DNA of 64,000 nucleotides from NCBI RefSeq assembly GCF_033963835.1, contig NZ_JAXBME010000010.1:124001-188000 (forward strand), read 5' to 3'. This document shows, piece after piece, positions 56,042 to 64,000 of the stretch; within the stretch, counting starts at the first letter, position 1; every line of letters starts with the position of its first letter. Below the pieces are notes generated by a model that was not told where the DNA came from, ran no database searches, and worked only from the letters and a program-made list of their open reading frames with translations. The position numbers and the translations under genes are program-made. The stretch comes from Cytobacillus sp. IB215665 (lineage in GTDB: Bacteria; Bacillota; Bacilli; Bacillales; SM2101).

Positions 56042-57652
56042 GTGACTGATAAGCATGTTTGGTTAAACCATTATCCAGATGATATCTCAACAGATGTTGA
56101 AATTCCTAACACAACATTACCACAAATCTTACAAAATACTTCAGAGGAATACCCACAAAATGATGCTATTTTATTCTACCAACAAAAGATGTCATATAAA
56201 GAATTAAATATGTCTGTTCAAGCTTTTGCCTCATCAATACAACAGTCAGGAATTAATAAAGGTGATCGTGTTGCAATTATGCTACCTAATTGTCCTCAAT
56301 ACGTGATTTCATTTTATGGGGTGTTGGCTGCAGGTGCAATCGTTACACAAATTAATCCGATGCTGGTAGAGCGAGAACTACAATATATTTTAGCAGATTC
56401 TGGGGCGCAAACTGTTGTTGTCCTAGATATGTTATACCCTCGAGTGAAAGCGATTCAACAAAATACAGGATTAAAAAATATTATAGTTGTTAGTCTGCAA
56501 CCAAACGATCAATCATACAAACCAGATTTATCTTTCTATGAGTTTATAAAAGTTGGAAACGGAATTGTTAGTCCAGTTGACACAGATCCTGAGCATGATA
56601 TAGCAGTCCTACAGTATACTGGAGGAACGACTGGTAGACCAAAAGGAGCTATGCTAACACACCGTAATTTAATTGCAAATAATGTTCAAGCACAAGAGTT
56701 TTTCAAAAATGATGTAGAAAAGGGTAAAGAGCGTTGCTTAATAGTTCTACCATTTTTTCATGTTTTCGGTATGTCGGCATGTATGAATTTTTCAATTTTT
56801 AATGCTGCTTCAATGGTCCTTCTACCAAGATTTGATGTTGAGGAAGTATTGCATACGATAAAAGCTGAAAAACCAACGATTTTCCCAGGAGTACCGACAA
56901 TGTTTATTGCTATTTTAAACCATCCTAATGCCACTGACTTTGAAATTGATTGTATTAAGGTTTGTAATAGTGGAGGAGCACCAATGCCTGTGGAAGTACT
57001 AAAAGCATTTGAAGAAAAAACTGGCTCTAAAATAGTTGAAGGGTTCGGCATGTCTGAATCAGGTCCAGTTACACATTCTAATCCACTATTCGCTGAGCGA
57101 AAAACAGGAAGTGTTGGTATTCCATACCCTTCAACTGATTTTAAAATCGTTGACATTGCAGATGGCAAGCTAGAGGTACCAGTAGGGGAAGTTGGTGAAC
57201 TGATCGTTTCAGGACCTCAGATCATGAAAGGATATTGGAACATGACTGATGAAACGATGCACACTCTCCGTGATGGTTGGTTATATACAGGGGACATTGC
57301 TCGAATGGATGAGGATGGATACTTGTATATCGTTGATCGAAAAAAAGACATGATTATTGCAAGCGGTTTCAATATTTATCCGCGTGATATAGAGGAAGTT
57401 CTCTATGAACACCCTTCTATACAAGAAGCTGTAGTGGTTGGAGTACAGGATGCATATAGGGGTGAAACAGTAAAAGCATTTATCGTTCTTAAGCAAGGGG
57501 AACAAACGAATGAACAAGATATTATTAACTATTGCAAAGATCATATGGCTTCATACAAAGTACCAACAATTGTAGAATTCAAGGGTGAATTACCGAAAAC
57601 GACGGTTGGTAAAATATTAAGGCGTGCTTTGCGGGAGAATAATGTTACGTAA
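56042..57652 (+). CDS. Long-chain acyl-CoA synthetase (LcfB/FadD-like)
   Basis: 536-residue AMP-forming ligase that activates fatty acids with ATP and CoA. P-loop motif LQYTGGTTGRPKGAMLTH (about 191-208), GFGMSESGPVTHSNP, GWLYTGDIARMDEDGYLY and the C-terminal KILRRALRE with the catalytic Lys (TTVGK). GTG start after GGGGG. First gene of the fatty acid degradation locus; soluble or membrane-associated. Confidence 0.92.
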   Translation: MTDKHVWLNHYPDDISTDVEIPNTTLPQILQNTSEEYPQNDAILFYQQKMSYKELNMSVQAFASSIQQSGINKGDRVAIMLPNCPQYVISFYGVLAAGAIVTQINPMLVERELQYILADSGAQTVVVLDMLYPRVKAIQQNTGLKNIIVVSLQPNDQSYKPDLSFYEFIKVGNGIVSPVDTDPEHDIAVLQYTGGTTGRPKGAMLTHRNLIANNVQAQEFFKNDVEKGKERCLIVLPFFHVFGMSACMNFSIFNAASMVLLPRFDVEEVLHTIKAEKPTIFPGVPTMFIAILNHPNATDFEIDCIKVCNSGGAPMPVEVLKAFEEKTGSKIVEGFGMSESGPVTHSNPLFAERKTGSVGIPYPSTDFKIVDIADGKLEVPVGEVGELIVSGPQIMKGYWNMTDETMHTLRDGWLYTGDIARMDEDGYLYIVDRKKDMIIASGFNIYPRDIEEVLYEHPSIQEAVVVGVQDAYRGETVKAFIVLKQGEQTNEQDIINYCKDHMASYKVPTIVEFKGELPKTTVGKILRRALRENNVT

Positions 57653-57839
57653 AATCTTTTTGAAAGATGATTCAAGACGAACAGGGAGCATATTCACTAA
57701 GATACATATTGTCTAAAGATATGTTTCCGTTCTTTTTTATCATAGAAACACCGATAAAAGAGTTTTTTGTATATAATGTTTTTCCGATATTATAACAACA
57801 GAATTCTAAAATACCACCGGGCACAGTATATAAATAAAA

Positions 57840-57994
57840 TATTCTTTCGTAAACTTGTTTTTATTACTAATAATGGTTTGTGTGATAAGTTTTAAAGGAA
57901 CTCAATAATTAAAAAGTATGAAGATGTTAAGAACACTAGTTGTATACATGCTTATACCTTAGAACGAAAAGCAACAATCATTGCGAATGCAGCC
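57840..57994 (+). repeat. MITE-like dispersed repeat, copy 15
   Basis: ATTCTTTCGTAAACTTGTTT at the left, AACACTAGTTGTATACATGC in the core, AACGAAAAGCAACAATCATT and GCGAATGCAGCC at the right. Confidence 0.75.
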
Positions 57995-58099
57995 TAATGA
58001 AACTATATTAATCAAACCTAGATTAATCTAATAAAGAAATTGGGGGTGATATTTTGTGTTATAATTCCATTAAAAAATATAGAATGTGAGGATATAACT

Positions 58100-58666
58100 T
58101 TGAAACAACGTATTAAAGAGCAGAGCATCCTTCTGTTTGAGAAAAAAGGATTTACTGAGACTTCTATTCAAGATATTGTTGATGCTCTAGGAGTAACAAA
58201 AGGAACTTTCTATTATTATTTTTCAAGTAAGGAACAACTATTAATGGATATTCATCTACATTACATCGACGACCTGCTACAACATCAACTTGAAATTTTA
58301 GTAGATAATAAAAAAAGTTGTAAGGAAAAGCTTAGAGATGTTGTGTTATTGCTTATTACGGATATAAAAGAACAAGGGCCTAGTGCACGAGTGTTCTTAC
58401 GAGAGCTAAGAAATTTAACTAATGAACATCTTCAAAAAATTCTTACGAAACGTGACAAATTCAGACTGAATATCGAGCAACTACTAGCAGATGGTGTCGC
58501 GAAGGAAGAATTTCGTAAGGACCTTGAAATAGACATTATTACTTTTGGTATATTAGGTGTAACCAATTGGACGTATCAATGGTTCGATCCAACAGGTACA
58601 AAATCCGATCATGATGTTGCAGAAATATATATTGACATGATTTTACGTGGTATACAAATAGAATAA
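58100..58666 (+). CDS. TetR-family regulator of the fatty acid locus
   Basis: About 188 residues. N-terminal HTH: KEQSILLFEKKGFTETSIQD, then LGVTKGTFYYYFSSKEQL, with the typical YYYF. The C-terminal ligand domain probably binds acyl-CoA. The reading frame opens at 58040, but a TATAAT lies inside that stretch and GTGAGGAT precedes the TTG at 58100, so the shorter form is chosen. It sits between the ligase and the dehydrogenase and most likely represses them, in the manner of FadR/YsiA. Confidence 0.85.
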   Translation: MKQRIKEQSILLFEKKGFTETSIQDIVDALGVTKGTFYYYFSSKEQLLMDIHLHYIDDLLQHQLEILVDNKKSCKEKLRDVVLLLITDIKEQGPSARVFLRELRNLTNEHLQKILTKRDKFRLNIEQLLADGVAKEEFRKDLEIDIITFGILGVTNWTYQWFDPTGTKSDHDVAEIYIDMILRGIQIE

Positions 58667-58706
58667 GTTAAGTCTACTCTAGTTTTGCTAGGGTTTGAAT
58701 AAGATT

Positions 58707-58727
58707 AACATACTAACTAGTCAGTAT
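58707..58727. promoter_or_regulatory. Probable TetR-type operator 2
   Basis: AACATACTAACTAGTCAGTA, with ATACTAACT/AGTCAGTAT as nearly perfect inverted arms, ends just before the ribosome site of the dehydrogenase gene. Related to the site at 54961. Confidence 0.6.
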
Positions 58728-58742
58728 AAAGGAGATTATATT

Positions 58743-59627
58743 ATGAATATTCAAGATGTTAAGAATATTTGTGTAGTCGGCTCAGGACAAATGGGGCATC
58801 AAATAGGAATGTTATGCGCATTAGGTGGGTTTGCAACAACAATTCAAGATGTGAATTCACAATCATTAACAAAAGCTAAGACAAGTCTTGAGTCGATTAT
58901 GGAACAATGGGTAATGAAAGGTAAAATAGCTGAGGATCAAAAAGAAGCAGCCCTTAAAAGGTTGTCATTTACTGAAAGTTTAGAAGAGGCAAGTTCGAAA
59001 GCGGACTTTGTCATTGAAGCAATTGTAGAAAAACTTGAAATAAAACGCGAAGTATTTAAAAAGTTAGATGAGTATACACCACCACATGCTATTTTAGCTA
59101 CGAACAGTTCGACAATCGTCAACTCACTTATCGCAGGTGCAACAAAACGTCCTGAAAAGGTTTGTAACATGCATTTCTTTTTCCCGCCTCTTGTTATGGA
59201 TTGTGTTGAAGTAGTAATGAGTGAGCAAACTTCAGAAGAAACTGCACAAATTACTTTAGATGTTTGCGAAAAAATTAACCGTAAAGGAATTCTACTACGT
59301 AAAGAAATTTCTGGGTTTGTTGCAAATAGAATTCTCATTGCTCTTCAAAAAGAAGCGATGTATTTATATGAACAAGGTATCGCTGATTATAAAGACATCG
59401 ACTTGATTGTAAAACAAGCGTTGAAACATCCTATTGGTCCGTTTGAATTAATGGATTTATCGGGATTAGATGTAGGTTATTATGTTATGCAGCAGCGCTT
59501 CGCTGAAACTGGTAACCCAAAAGATAAACCACCAGCTTTTATTGAAGAAAGGGTAAAGGCAGGTTTGTTAGGAAGAAAAACAGGAAAAGGCTTTTATGAT
59601 TATTCAAGCAAAAAGGTGAAGCAATAA
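58743..59627 (+). CDS. 3-hydroxyacyl-CoA dehydrogenase
   Basis: 294-residue NAD-dependent dehydrogenase of the HBDH/FadB type, oxidising L-3-hydroxyacyl-CoA in beta-oxidation. Rossmann turn VVGSGQMGHQIGMLCALGG (about 10-28), ATNSSTIVNS, the signature MHFFFPP with the catalytic His, and NRILIALQKEAMYLYEQG. The ATG at 58743 follows AAGGAG; an upstream in-frame start would add 16 residues across the operator. TAATG overlap with the next gene. Confidence 0.92.
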   Translation: MNIQDVKNICVVGSGQMGHQIGMLCALGGFATTIQDVNSQSLTKAKTSLESIMEQWVMKGKIAEDQKEAALKRLSFTESLEEASSKADFVIEAIVEKLEIKREVFKKLDEYTPPHAILATNSSTIVNSLIAGATKRPEKVCNMHFFFPPLVMDCVEVVMSEQTSEETAQITLDVCEKINRKGILLRKEISGFVANRILIALQKEAMYLYEQGIADYKDIDLIVKQALKHPIGPFELMDLSGLDVGYYVMQQRFAETGNPKDKPPAFIEERVKAGLLGRKTGKGFYDYSSKKVKQ

Positions 59628-60406
59628 TGGAGCCATACGTGGGATGTGAAAAAGTAAATGGTGTAGCGACAGTAACCATTAATAACCCACCGTTAAACGT
59701 TATGAATAGCTCAGTAAGTAAAGAATTATTTGAAACATTTTTATTGCTTGAAGATGATTCTGAAGTGGTTGCTGTTATTTTGACTGGTGCTGGTTCAAAG
59801 GCATTTATGGCTGGAGCAGATATTCGTGAGTTTCCTAATTTAATAGGAAAAACTGAATTGAAAAGCAAATTTTTGGAAAGTCATCACGTGCTGAACTATA
59901 TTGATACATTTAGAAAGCCCACGATTGCTGTTCTTAATGGCATAACATTTGGTGGAGGGTGTGAGTTAGCACTAGCATGTGATATTAGAATTGCTGAAAA
60001 TCACGTGCAAATAGGATTACCAGAAATAAAGCTAGGTCTTTTTCCCGGTGGAGGAGGTACTCAACGACTCCCTAAATTGATAGGGGAAGCTAAAGCAAAG
60101 GAAATGATTTTCACTGGGGAACCTATTTATGCGGAAGAAGCTTGGCGCATTGGTCTTGTAAATAAAGTAGTGGCAAGTGGGAAGGGATTATTAGCTGCAC
60201 AGGAGATGGCAATGACCATTTGTCAATATTCACTAGCTGCAATATCACGAAGTAAACAAGCCATTCAAGAAGGTGTACAATTAACGCTTGAAGATGGTCT
60301 AAAAAGGGAAGCGGAATTATTTGAAGAAATGTTTCAAACTGAGGATATAAAAGAAGGTGTAAGAGCATTTTTAGAAAAACGCAAACCAAAATTTACACAT
60401 AAATAA
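59627..60406 (+). CDS. Enoyl-CoA hydratase
   Basis: 259-residue crotonase-fold enzyme hydrating trans-2-enoyl-CoA. Oxyanion hole AFMAGADIREF and GGGCELALACDIRIA; catalytic Glu pair in GGCELA and GLPEIKLGLFPGGGGTQRLP. It starts in the stop codon of the dehydrogenase gene, with AAGGTG upstream, so the two are co-translated successive steps of beta-oxidation. Confidence 0.92.
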   Translation: MEPYVGCEKVNGVATVTINNPPLNVMNSSVSKELFETFLLLEDDSEVVAVILTGAGSKAFMAGADIREFPNLIGKTELKSKFLESHHVLNYIDTFRKPTIAVLNGITFGGGCELALACDIRIAENHVQIGLPEIKLGLFPGGGGTQRLPKLIGEAKAKEMIFTGEPIYAEEAWRIGLVNKVVASGKGLLAAQEMAMTICQYSLAAISRSKQAIQEGVQLTLEDGLKREAELFEEMFQTEDIKEGVRAFLEKRKPKFTHK

Positions 60407-60459
60407 CTGAAAGTATCATTGCAAAAGTGAACTTAAAATATTTTGATTATTTGAAACTT

Positions 60460-60614
60460 TATGTAAAATCGTGCTTTTTGCATTGAGAAGTAAACACATA
60501 ATATACAGCTAGAATTCGTTGCATCCATCTTCTATACAGCGATGACAAACAATAATAAACTACTTTTTATAGTACTAAGCTGCTTACAATAGCAACAATC
60601 TTTTCGAAAAGAGC
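60460..60614 (-). repeat. MITE-like dispersed repeat, copy 16
   Basis: Reverse copy: AAACACATAATATACAGCTA in the core, ATAGCAACAATCTTTTCGAA and AAGAGCG at the right. It ends 26 bases before the next start codon, splitting the operon. Confidence 0.7.
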
Positions 60615-60640
60615 GAAAATAAAAAAGGAGTGGAATATGT

Positions 60641-61420
60641 ATGAGATTTTCTGACACAGTCGTAGCTATCACCGGTGGAGGTAGTGGAATAGGTGAGGCA
60701 GTAGCTCATAGAATAGCAAAAGAGGGCGCTGATGTACTAATAGTAGGAAGGACTCAATCTAAATTAGAAACAGTAGCAAAACAAATTAATGAAGAGGTGA
60801 ATAGAAATGCTGTTCAATATTTTGTGGCAGATGTAACAAATGAAGAACGTATTACAGAGTTAGCTACTTTTGTACAAAAAAACTATGGTCACTTAGATGT
60901 TTTAATAAATAATGCAGGAGGATCCCCCGTTTCTAGATTATTTAATACATCAGCAGAAGACTGGGATTTTGTTCAAGAAACAAATTTAAAAAGTGTGTTT
61001 CTCGTTTCCAAATATTTAGGGCAACTGATGGCGGAAAGTAGTGAAAAGGATGAAGGAAAGCGAAAAGACAGAACAATTGTCAATGTCGCGTCATTATCAG
61101 GGCATAAAGCTGCGCCAACTTTACCTCATTACAGTGCTGCAAAAGCAGCTGTAGTAAATTTATCTAAAACACTTGCTCATGAACTGTCACAATTTGGAAT
61201 TCGCGTGAACTCAGTATCACCAGGCTTTATTAAAACACCTATGACTGAAATAAGTCTTGAAAGTGAACGATTTATGAAAACAATTGAGCGAAGTACAGCT
61301 ATGGGTCGAGTAGGCGAAGCAGAAGAAATAGCCAATGTAATAGCTTTCATGGCATCATCTGAAGCTTCATATATGACTGGATCAGATATCGTTGTAGACG
61401 GTGGCTGGCTTATTTCATAA
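60641..61420 (+). CDS. SDR-family oxidoreductase
   Basis: 259-residue short-chain dehydrogenase. NAD(P) motif ITGGGSGIGEAVAHRIA (about 10-26), NNAGG, catalytic Ser in VASLSG and YSAAKAA, C-terminal MTGSDIVVDGGW. Perhaps a 3-hydroxyacyl or dienoyl-CoA reductase given its neighbours. A charged insert (SSEKDEGKRKDR) precedes the strand with the catalytic Ser. AAAAGGAG is ten bases upstream. Confidence 0.88.
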   Translation: MRFSDTVVAITGGGSGIGEAVAHRIAKEGADVLIVGRTQSKLETVAKQINEEVNRNAVQYFVADVTNEERITELATFVQKNYGHLDVLINNAGGSPVSRLFNTSAEDWDFVQETNLKSVFLVSKYLGQLMAESSEKDEGKRKDRTIVNVASLSGHKAAPTLPHYSAAKAAVVNLSKTLAHELSQFGIRVNSVSPGFIKTPMTEISLESERFMKTIERSTAMGRVGEAEEIANVIAFMASSEASYMTGSDIVVDGGWLIS

Positions 61421-61454
61421 GCTGTGAAATTTGTAATAAGGGGGACTGATAGAA

Positions 61455-62234
61455 ATGGAAAATGAGCACCTAATTGTTAATATCGAAGGCCCTATAATGG
61501 TTTTAACGTTAAATCGTCCAGAAAGCCTTAATCCGTTTAGTTCACATATGATACTAGGTTTATTAGAGGCAATGGAATTAGCTAGAGAAAATGATGATAT
61601 TCGAGCGGTGGTCATTAGAGGGGCGGGTAGAGCATTCAGTGCAGGTGGAGATGTAAAATCCATGGGCGAATCCTCGTCACAAGAAATTTACGATCATATT
61701 GGTAAGCTAAATGAATGTATAAAACTAATGAAAGATTTACCTAAACCAATTATTGCAGCAGTACATGGTTTTGCAGCGGGGGCAGGGTTTAATTTGGCAT
61801 TGGCTTGTGATCTTATTATAGCAGCTGACAACAGTAAATTTGTCTTTAGTTTTTCACAAGTAGGACTAATTTCAGACGGAGGAGGATCCTATTTTTTTCC
61901 AAGATTAGTAGGACCATATCGTGCTAAAGAATTATTCTTTAGTGGAGAAACAGTATCTGCTGACCAAGCTAGGGAACTAGGTATATTAAGTCGAGTTGTT
62001 CCACTTGAAAGCCTAGAATCTGAAACTACAAAGCTAGCGATGAAGATTGCCCATGGACCAAGTAAAGCTTATGGAATGATGAAGAAGATCATTGATCGGT
62101 CTTATGAGTCATCATTAGATGATATTTTGGAGCAAGAACGAATTACACAAACGCTGATGATTCATACTGAAGACCACTTAGAAGGCGTTAACGCATTTAA
62201 AGAAAAAAGAAAACCACAATTTAAAGGTAAATAG
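61455..62234 (+). CDS. Enoyl-CoA hydratase/isomerase (PaaG-like)
   Basis: 259-residue crotonase-fold protein. Oxyanion motifs AFSAGGDVKSMG and AAGAGFNLALACDLIIA. At the first catalytic Glu position Asn/Phe is found, and the second region reads QVGLISDGGGSYFFPRLVG with Asp, as in PaaG-type isomerases rather than hydratases. It may isomerise double bonds or act on special acyl-CoAs. GGGGGA precedes the ATG. Confidence 0.88.
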   Translation: MENEHLIVNIEGPIMVLTLNRPESLNPFSSHMILGLLEAMELARENDDIRAVVIRGAGRAFSAGGDVKSMGESSSQEIYDHIGKLNECIKLMKDLPKPIIAAVHGFAAGAGFNLALACDLIIAADNSKFVFSFSQVGLISDGGGSYFFPRLVGPYRAKELFFSGETVSADQARELGILSRVVPLESLESETTKLAMKIAHGPSKAYGMMKKIIDRSYESSLDDILEQERITQTLMIHTEDHLEGVNAFKEKRKPQFKGK

Positions 62235-62251
62235 AAAAGGGGAATATGACT

Positions 62252-63232
62252 ATGAAAGCAGTACAAATAGAAAAATTTGGTGGACCAGAAGTTTTACAAT
62301 ATGTTGATTTAAATAAACCAATGCCTAAAGGAAATGAAGTATTAATTGAAGTAAAAGCCATCGGAGTAAATTATGCTGATACAGCGAGACGAGAAGGACA
62401 ATATGTAGTTGAGACAACATTACCATATGTTTTAGGAGGCGAAGTTGCTGGTATTGTAGTTGCAGTTGGGGAAGATGTTACTTCTGTTAGTATAGGTTCA
62501 AAAGTTGTGACAATTATGGAATCAGGTGGATATGCAGAGTTTGCGATGGTCGATGAAAGATCAGTCATACCGATACCTGATGGGGTTGATTTTAACCATG
62601 CTGTTATTCTACCAATACAAGGATTAAGTGCCTATCATATTATAAAAACAATGGGGCGCCTTGAAGAAGGTGAAACAGTCCTTGTTCATGCGGCTGCTGG
62701 TGGAGTCGGTTTACTTGCCGTTCAGCTCGCTAAGTTATTTGGTGCAGGTAAAGTAATAGCAACAGCTAGTACTGATGAGAAGTTAGCACTCGCCCAAGAG
62801 ATGGGAGCTGGCGTAACTGTAAACTACACTCTTGACGGCTGGGATAAAGAAGTAAAGAAAGCGACAGAAGGTAAAGGTGTTGATGTAGCACTTGAAATGG
62901 CTGGAGGAGATATATTTAATAAAACAGTACGTTGTTTAGCACCATTTGGTAGACTAATCATATATGGTGTAGCTAGTGGAGAAATGAGCACTATGCAACC
63001 AGCAGAGTTAATGAGACGTAACCAATCGGTTATCGGTTTCTTTTTACCACAGATTATGCGTAAACCACAGCTCCTCCAATCCAGCTTAATTGAATTACTC
63101 CAATACGTACAAACAGGCCAATTGAAATTAACAGTCGGAGGGGTATACCCACTAGCAGAAGCAGCAAACGTACATACACTATTACAAGCAAGAAAAACAA
63201 CTGGAAAAATTGTTTTAGTGCCGGGGACCTGA
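62252..63232 (+). CDS. Quinone oxidoreductase-like MDR protein
   Basis: 326-residue medium-chain reductase of the zinc-free quinone oxidoreductase type: MKAVQIEKFGGPEVLQYVDL, YVLGGEVAGIVVAVGED, NADPH turn VLVHAAAGGVGLLAVQLAKL (about 140-160). The ATG at 62252 is nine bases from AAAAGGGG; ATG 62246 is too close. The last three codons and the stop (PGT-TGA) come from a GGGGACCTGACCCC palindrome. Perhaps an enoyl-CoA or quinone reductase of the fatty acid locus. Confidence 0.9.
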   Translation: MKAVQIEKFGGPEVLQYVDLNKPMPKGNEVLIEVKAIGVNYADTARREGQYVVETTLPYVLGGEVAGIVVAVGEDVTSVSIGSKVVTIMESGGYAEFAMVDERSVIPIPDGVDFNHAVILPIQGLSAYHIIKTMGRLEEGETVLVHAAAGGVGLLAVQLAKLFGAGKVIATASTDEKLALAQEMGAGVTVNYTLDGWDKEVKKATEGKGVDVALEMAGGDIFNKTVRCLAPFGRLIIYGVASGEMSTMQPAELMRRNQSVIGFFLPQIMRKPQLLQSSLIELLQYVQTGQLKLTVGGVYPLAEAANVHTLLQARKTTGKIVLVPGT

Positions 63233-63251
63233 CCCCAATGCGTTAATGTGG
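63223..63251. repeat. GGGGACCTGACCCC palindromic element
   Basis: GGGGACCTGACCCC (63223-63236) supplies the stop codon of the upstream gene and runs into AATGCGTTAATGTGG, as at 48133. Confidence 0.6.
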
Positions 63252-63289
63252 GAAAGTGGTAATAAAGGTTTACGCTAATGTATAAATAA

Positions 63290-63444
63290 AAGCTATATTC
63301 ACAGGTTGTTGAACTTCGTACTAAACATTAAACACGAAAACAACTAGATTTCGAAGTATCTTCTATAAAACGGTGAATGTTAAGTAAACGACATTTTTAT
63401 CTTCAAGTTTAAGAACTATAGCAACAACGTTTACGAATAGAGTG
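63290..63444 (-). repeat. MITE-like dispersed repeat, copy 17
   Basis: Reverse copy: AAACACGAAAACAACTAGAT in the core, ATAGCAACAACGTTTACGAA and TAGAGTG at the right. Confidence 0.75.
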
Positions 63445-63453
63445 AAAATAAAA

Positions 63454-63479
63454 AACAGAGTGGCTCTGACCACTCTGTT
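63454..63479. terminator. Terminator-like hairpin
   Basis: AACAGAGTGG (63454-63463) pairs with CCACTCTGTT (63470-63479). On the minus strand it is followed by TTTTTATTTTC, so it best serves a leftward transcript; it may also close the fatty acid operon. The rest to 64000 shows no convincing gene. Confidence 0.6.
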
Positions 63480-64000
63480 AAACTTTATAAGAAGGAAGAT
63501 TATTAGTGTAATAGCAATTCAGCTGTTTCTCGATTACAGGATGCTTTCCTGTATTTGGGGTTGATTATATAATCCATATTTTGTTGTTAAGCTTATTATC
63601 ATAACATTAGCTTTTTATCACTGGATGTCAAAATAGTAAATTCCAACGATGATCTTTGCAAAAAGTCAATTGTTCTGCTAAAAGGGTAAATCATACTATA
63701 TAGTAAGATAGAATATTTTATGCTAATGGTTTTAAGTTGTGTAGGAAAATGACAAGAAAACAAAAAATTGATTAAAATACCTAAGAAAACTCATATTAGG
63801 CATGTGAAAAACATTATAAGAATGAAAAGTTTAACATAGCAAGTACTTGGATATAAAACAACTTGTTTGTTATAGTGAATTTATAAATGAGTTGCTAATG
63901 GAAAAGGGTTCATTAACAACATAAATTGAAAGGGTTATTTTTTTTCTTCACATTCATAAACGAGTCAAAACAATGGCTTCTTACCGAGAACTGCTTCAAA

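Noticed and set aside
56758-57168. 136-codon antisense ORF
   Set aside because: Lies wholly within the acyl-CoA ligase gene, whose motifs are unambiguous.
63510-63590. 24-codon minus-strand ORF (MDYIINPKYRKASCN...)
   Set aside because: Would fit the leftward terminator at 63454, but no ribosome site or recognisable family; too little evidence.

Overview
The window is chromosomal DNA of a low-G+C, spore-forming member of the Bacillaceae. The signs are AT-rich intergenic DNA, strong GGAGG ribosome sites with many TTG and GTG starts, a ribitol-type wall teichoic acid locus, YtoQ, an intracellular subtilisin, a Spo0E-family phosphatase, MutS2 and HelD proteins. The genus cannot be fixed from the sequence alone. 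No rRNA, tRNA, CRISPR array, transposase gene or prophage was found.

Layout: (1) 0.1-7.8 kb holds single genes: a GNAT acetyltransferase, YtoQ, an SRPBCC protein, a PPOX flavoprotein, an AlsT-type symporter, intracellular subtilisin and a DUF1272 protein. (2) 7.8-18.9 kb is the wall teichoic acid locus. tagA is on the minus strand; then tagD, a TagB-like transferase, tagG, tarI, tarJ, a second transferase, a large TarL-like polymerase, a small unknown gene and tagH run on the plus strand. Together they would make the linkage unit, CDP-glycerol and CDP-ribitol, polymerise the chain and export it. (3) 19.2-24.9 kb has a HelD motor and a short, Smr-less MutS2 preceded by an elaborate leader: two intrinsic terminators, two tiny ORFs and a coupled 31-codon ORF. 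(4) 24.9-49.1 kb is a mixed accessory region with transporters, acetyltransferases, regulators, a second HelD, AlkD-like repair, oxidoreductases and several small or broken genes. (5) 49.8-55.5 kb carries a three-repeat CxC protein, a secreted lipase, a glycine-zipper repeat protein with a paralogue at 33 kb, an RDD protein and an SRPBCC protein. (6) 56.0-63.2 kb is a fatty acid degradation locus (acyl-CoA ligase, TetR regulator, 3-hydroxyacyl-CoA dehydrogenase, two enoyl-CoA hydratase family proteins, an SDR and a quinone oxidoreductase).

Three signals go beyond ordinary annotation. First, the leader of the short mutS2 looks like the ribosome-sensing attenuators that control antibiotic-resistance and ribosome-rescue genes. 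Second, about 18 copies of a roughly 150-bp MITE-like repeat with related ends (GGCTCTTTTCGTAAA... and ...TTGCGAAAACAGCC) sit in intergenic gaps, including a compound array at 49.24-49.65 kb. Third, a short GGGGTCxGACCCC palindrome lies at gene 3' ends and supplies the stop codon of at least two genes. Two matching palindromes (54961 and 58707) suggest that the TetR protein controls both an SRPBCC gene and the beta-oxidation genes.

All functions are inferred by reading motifs and family resemblance; no database search was run.
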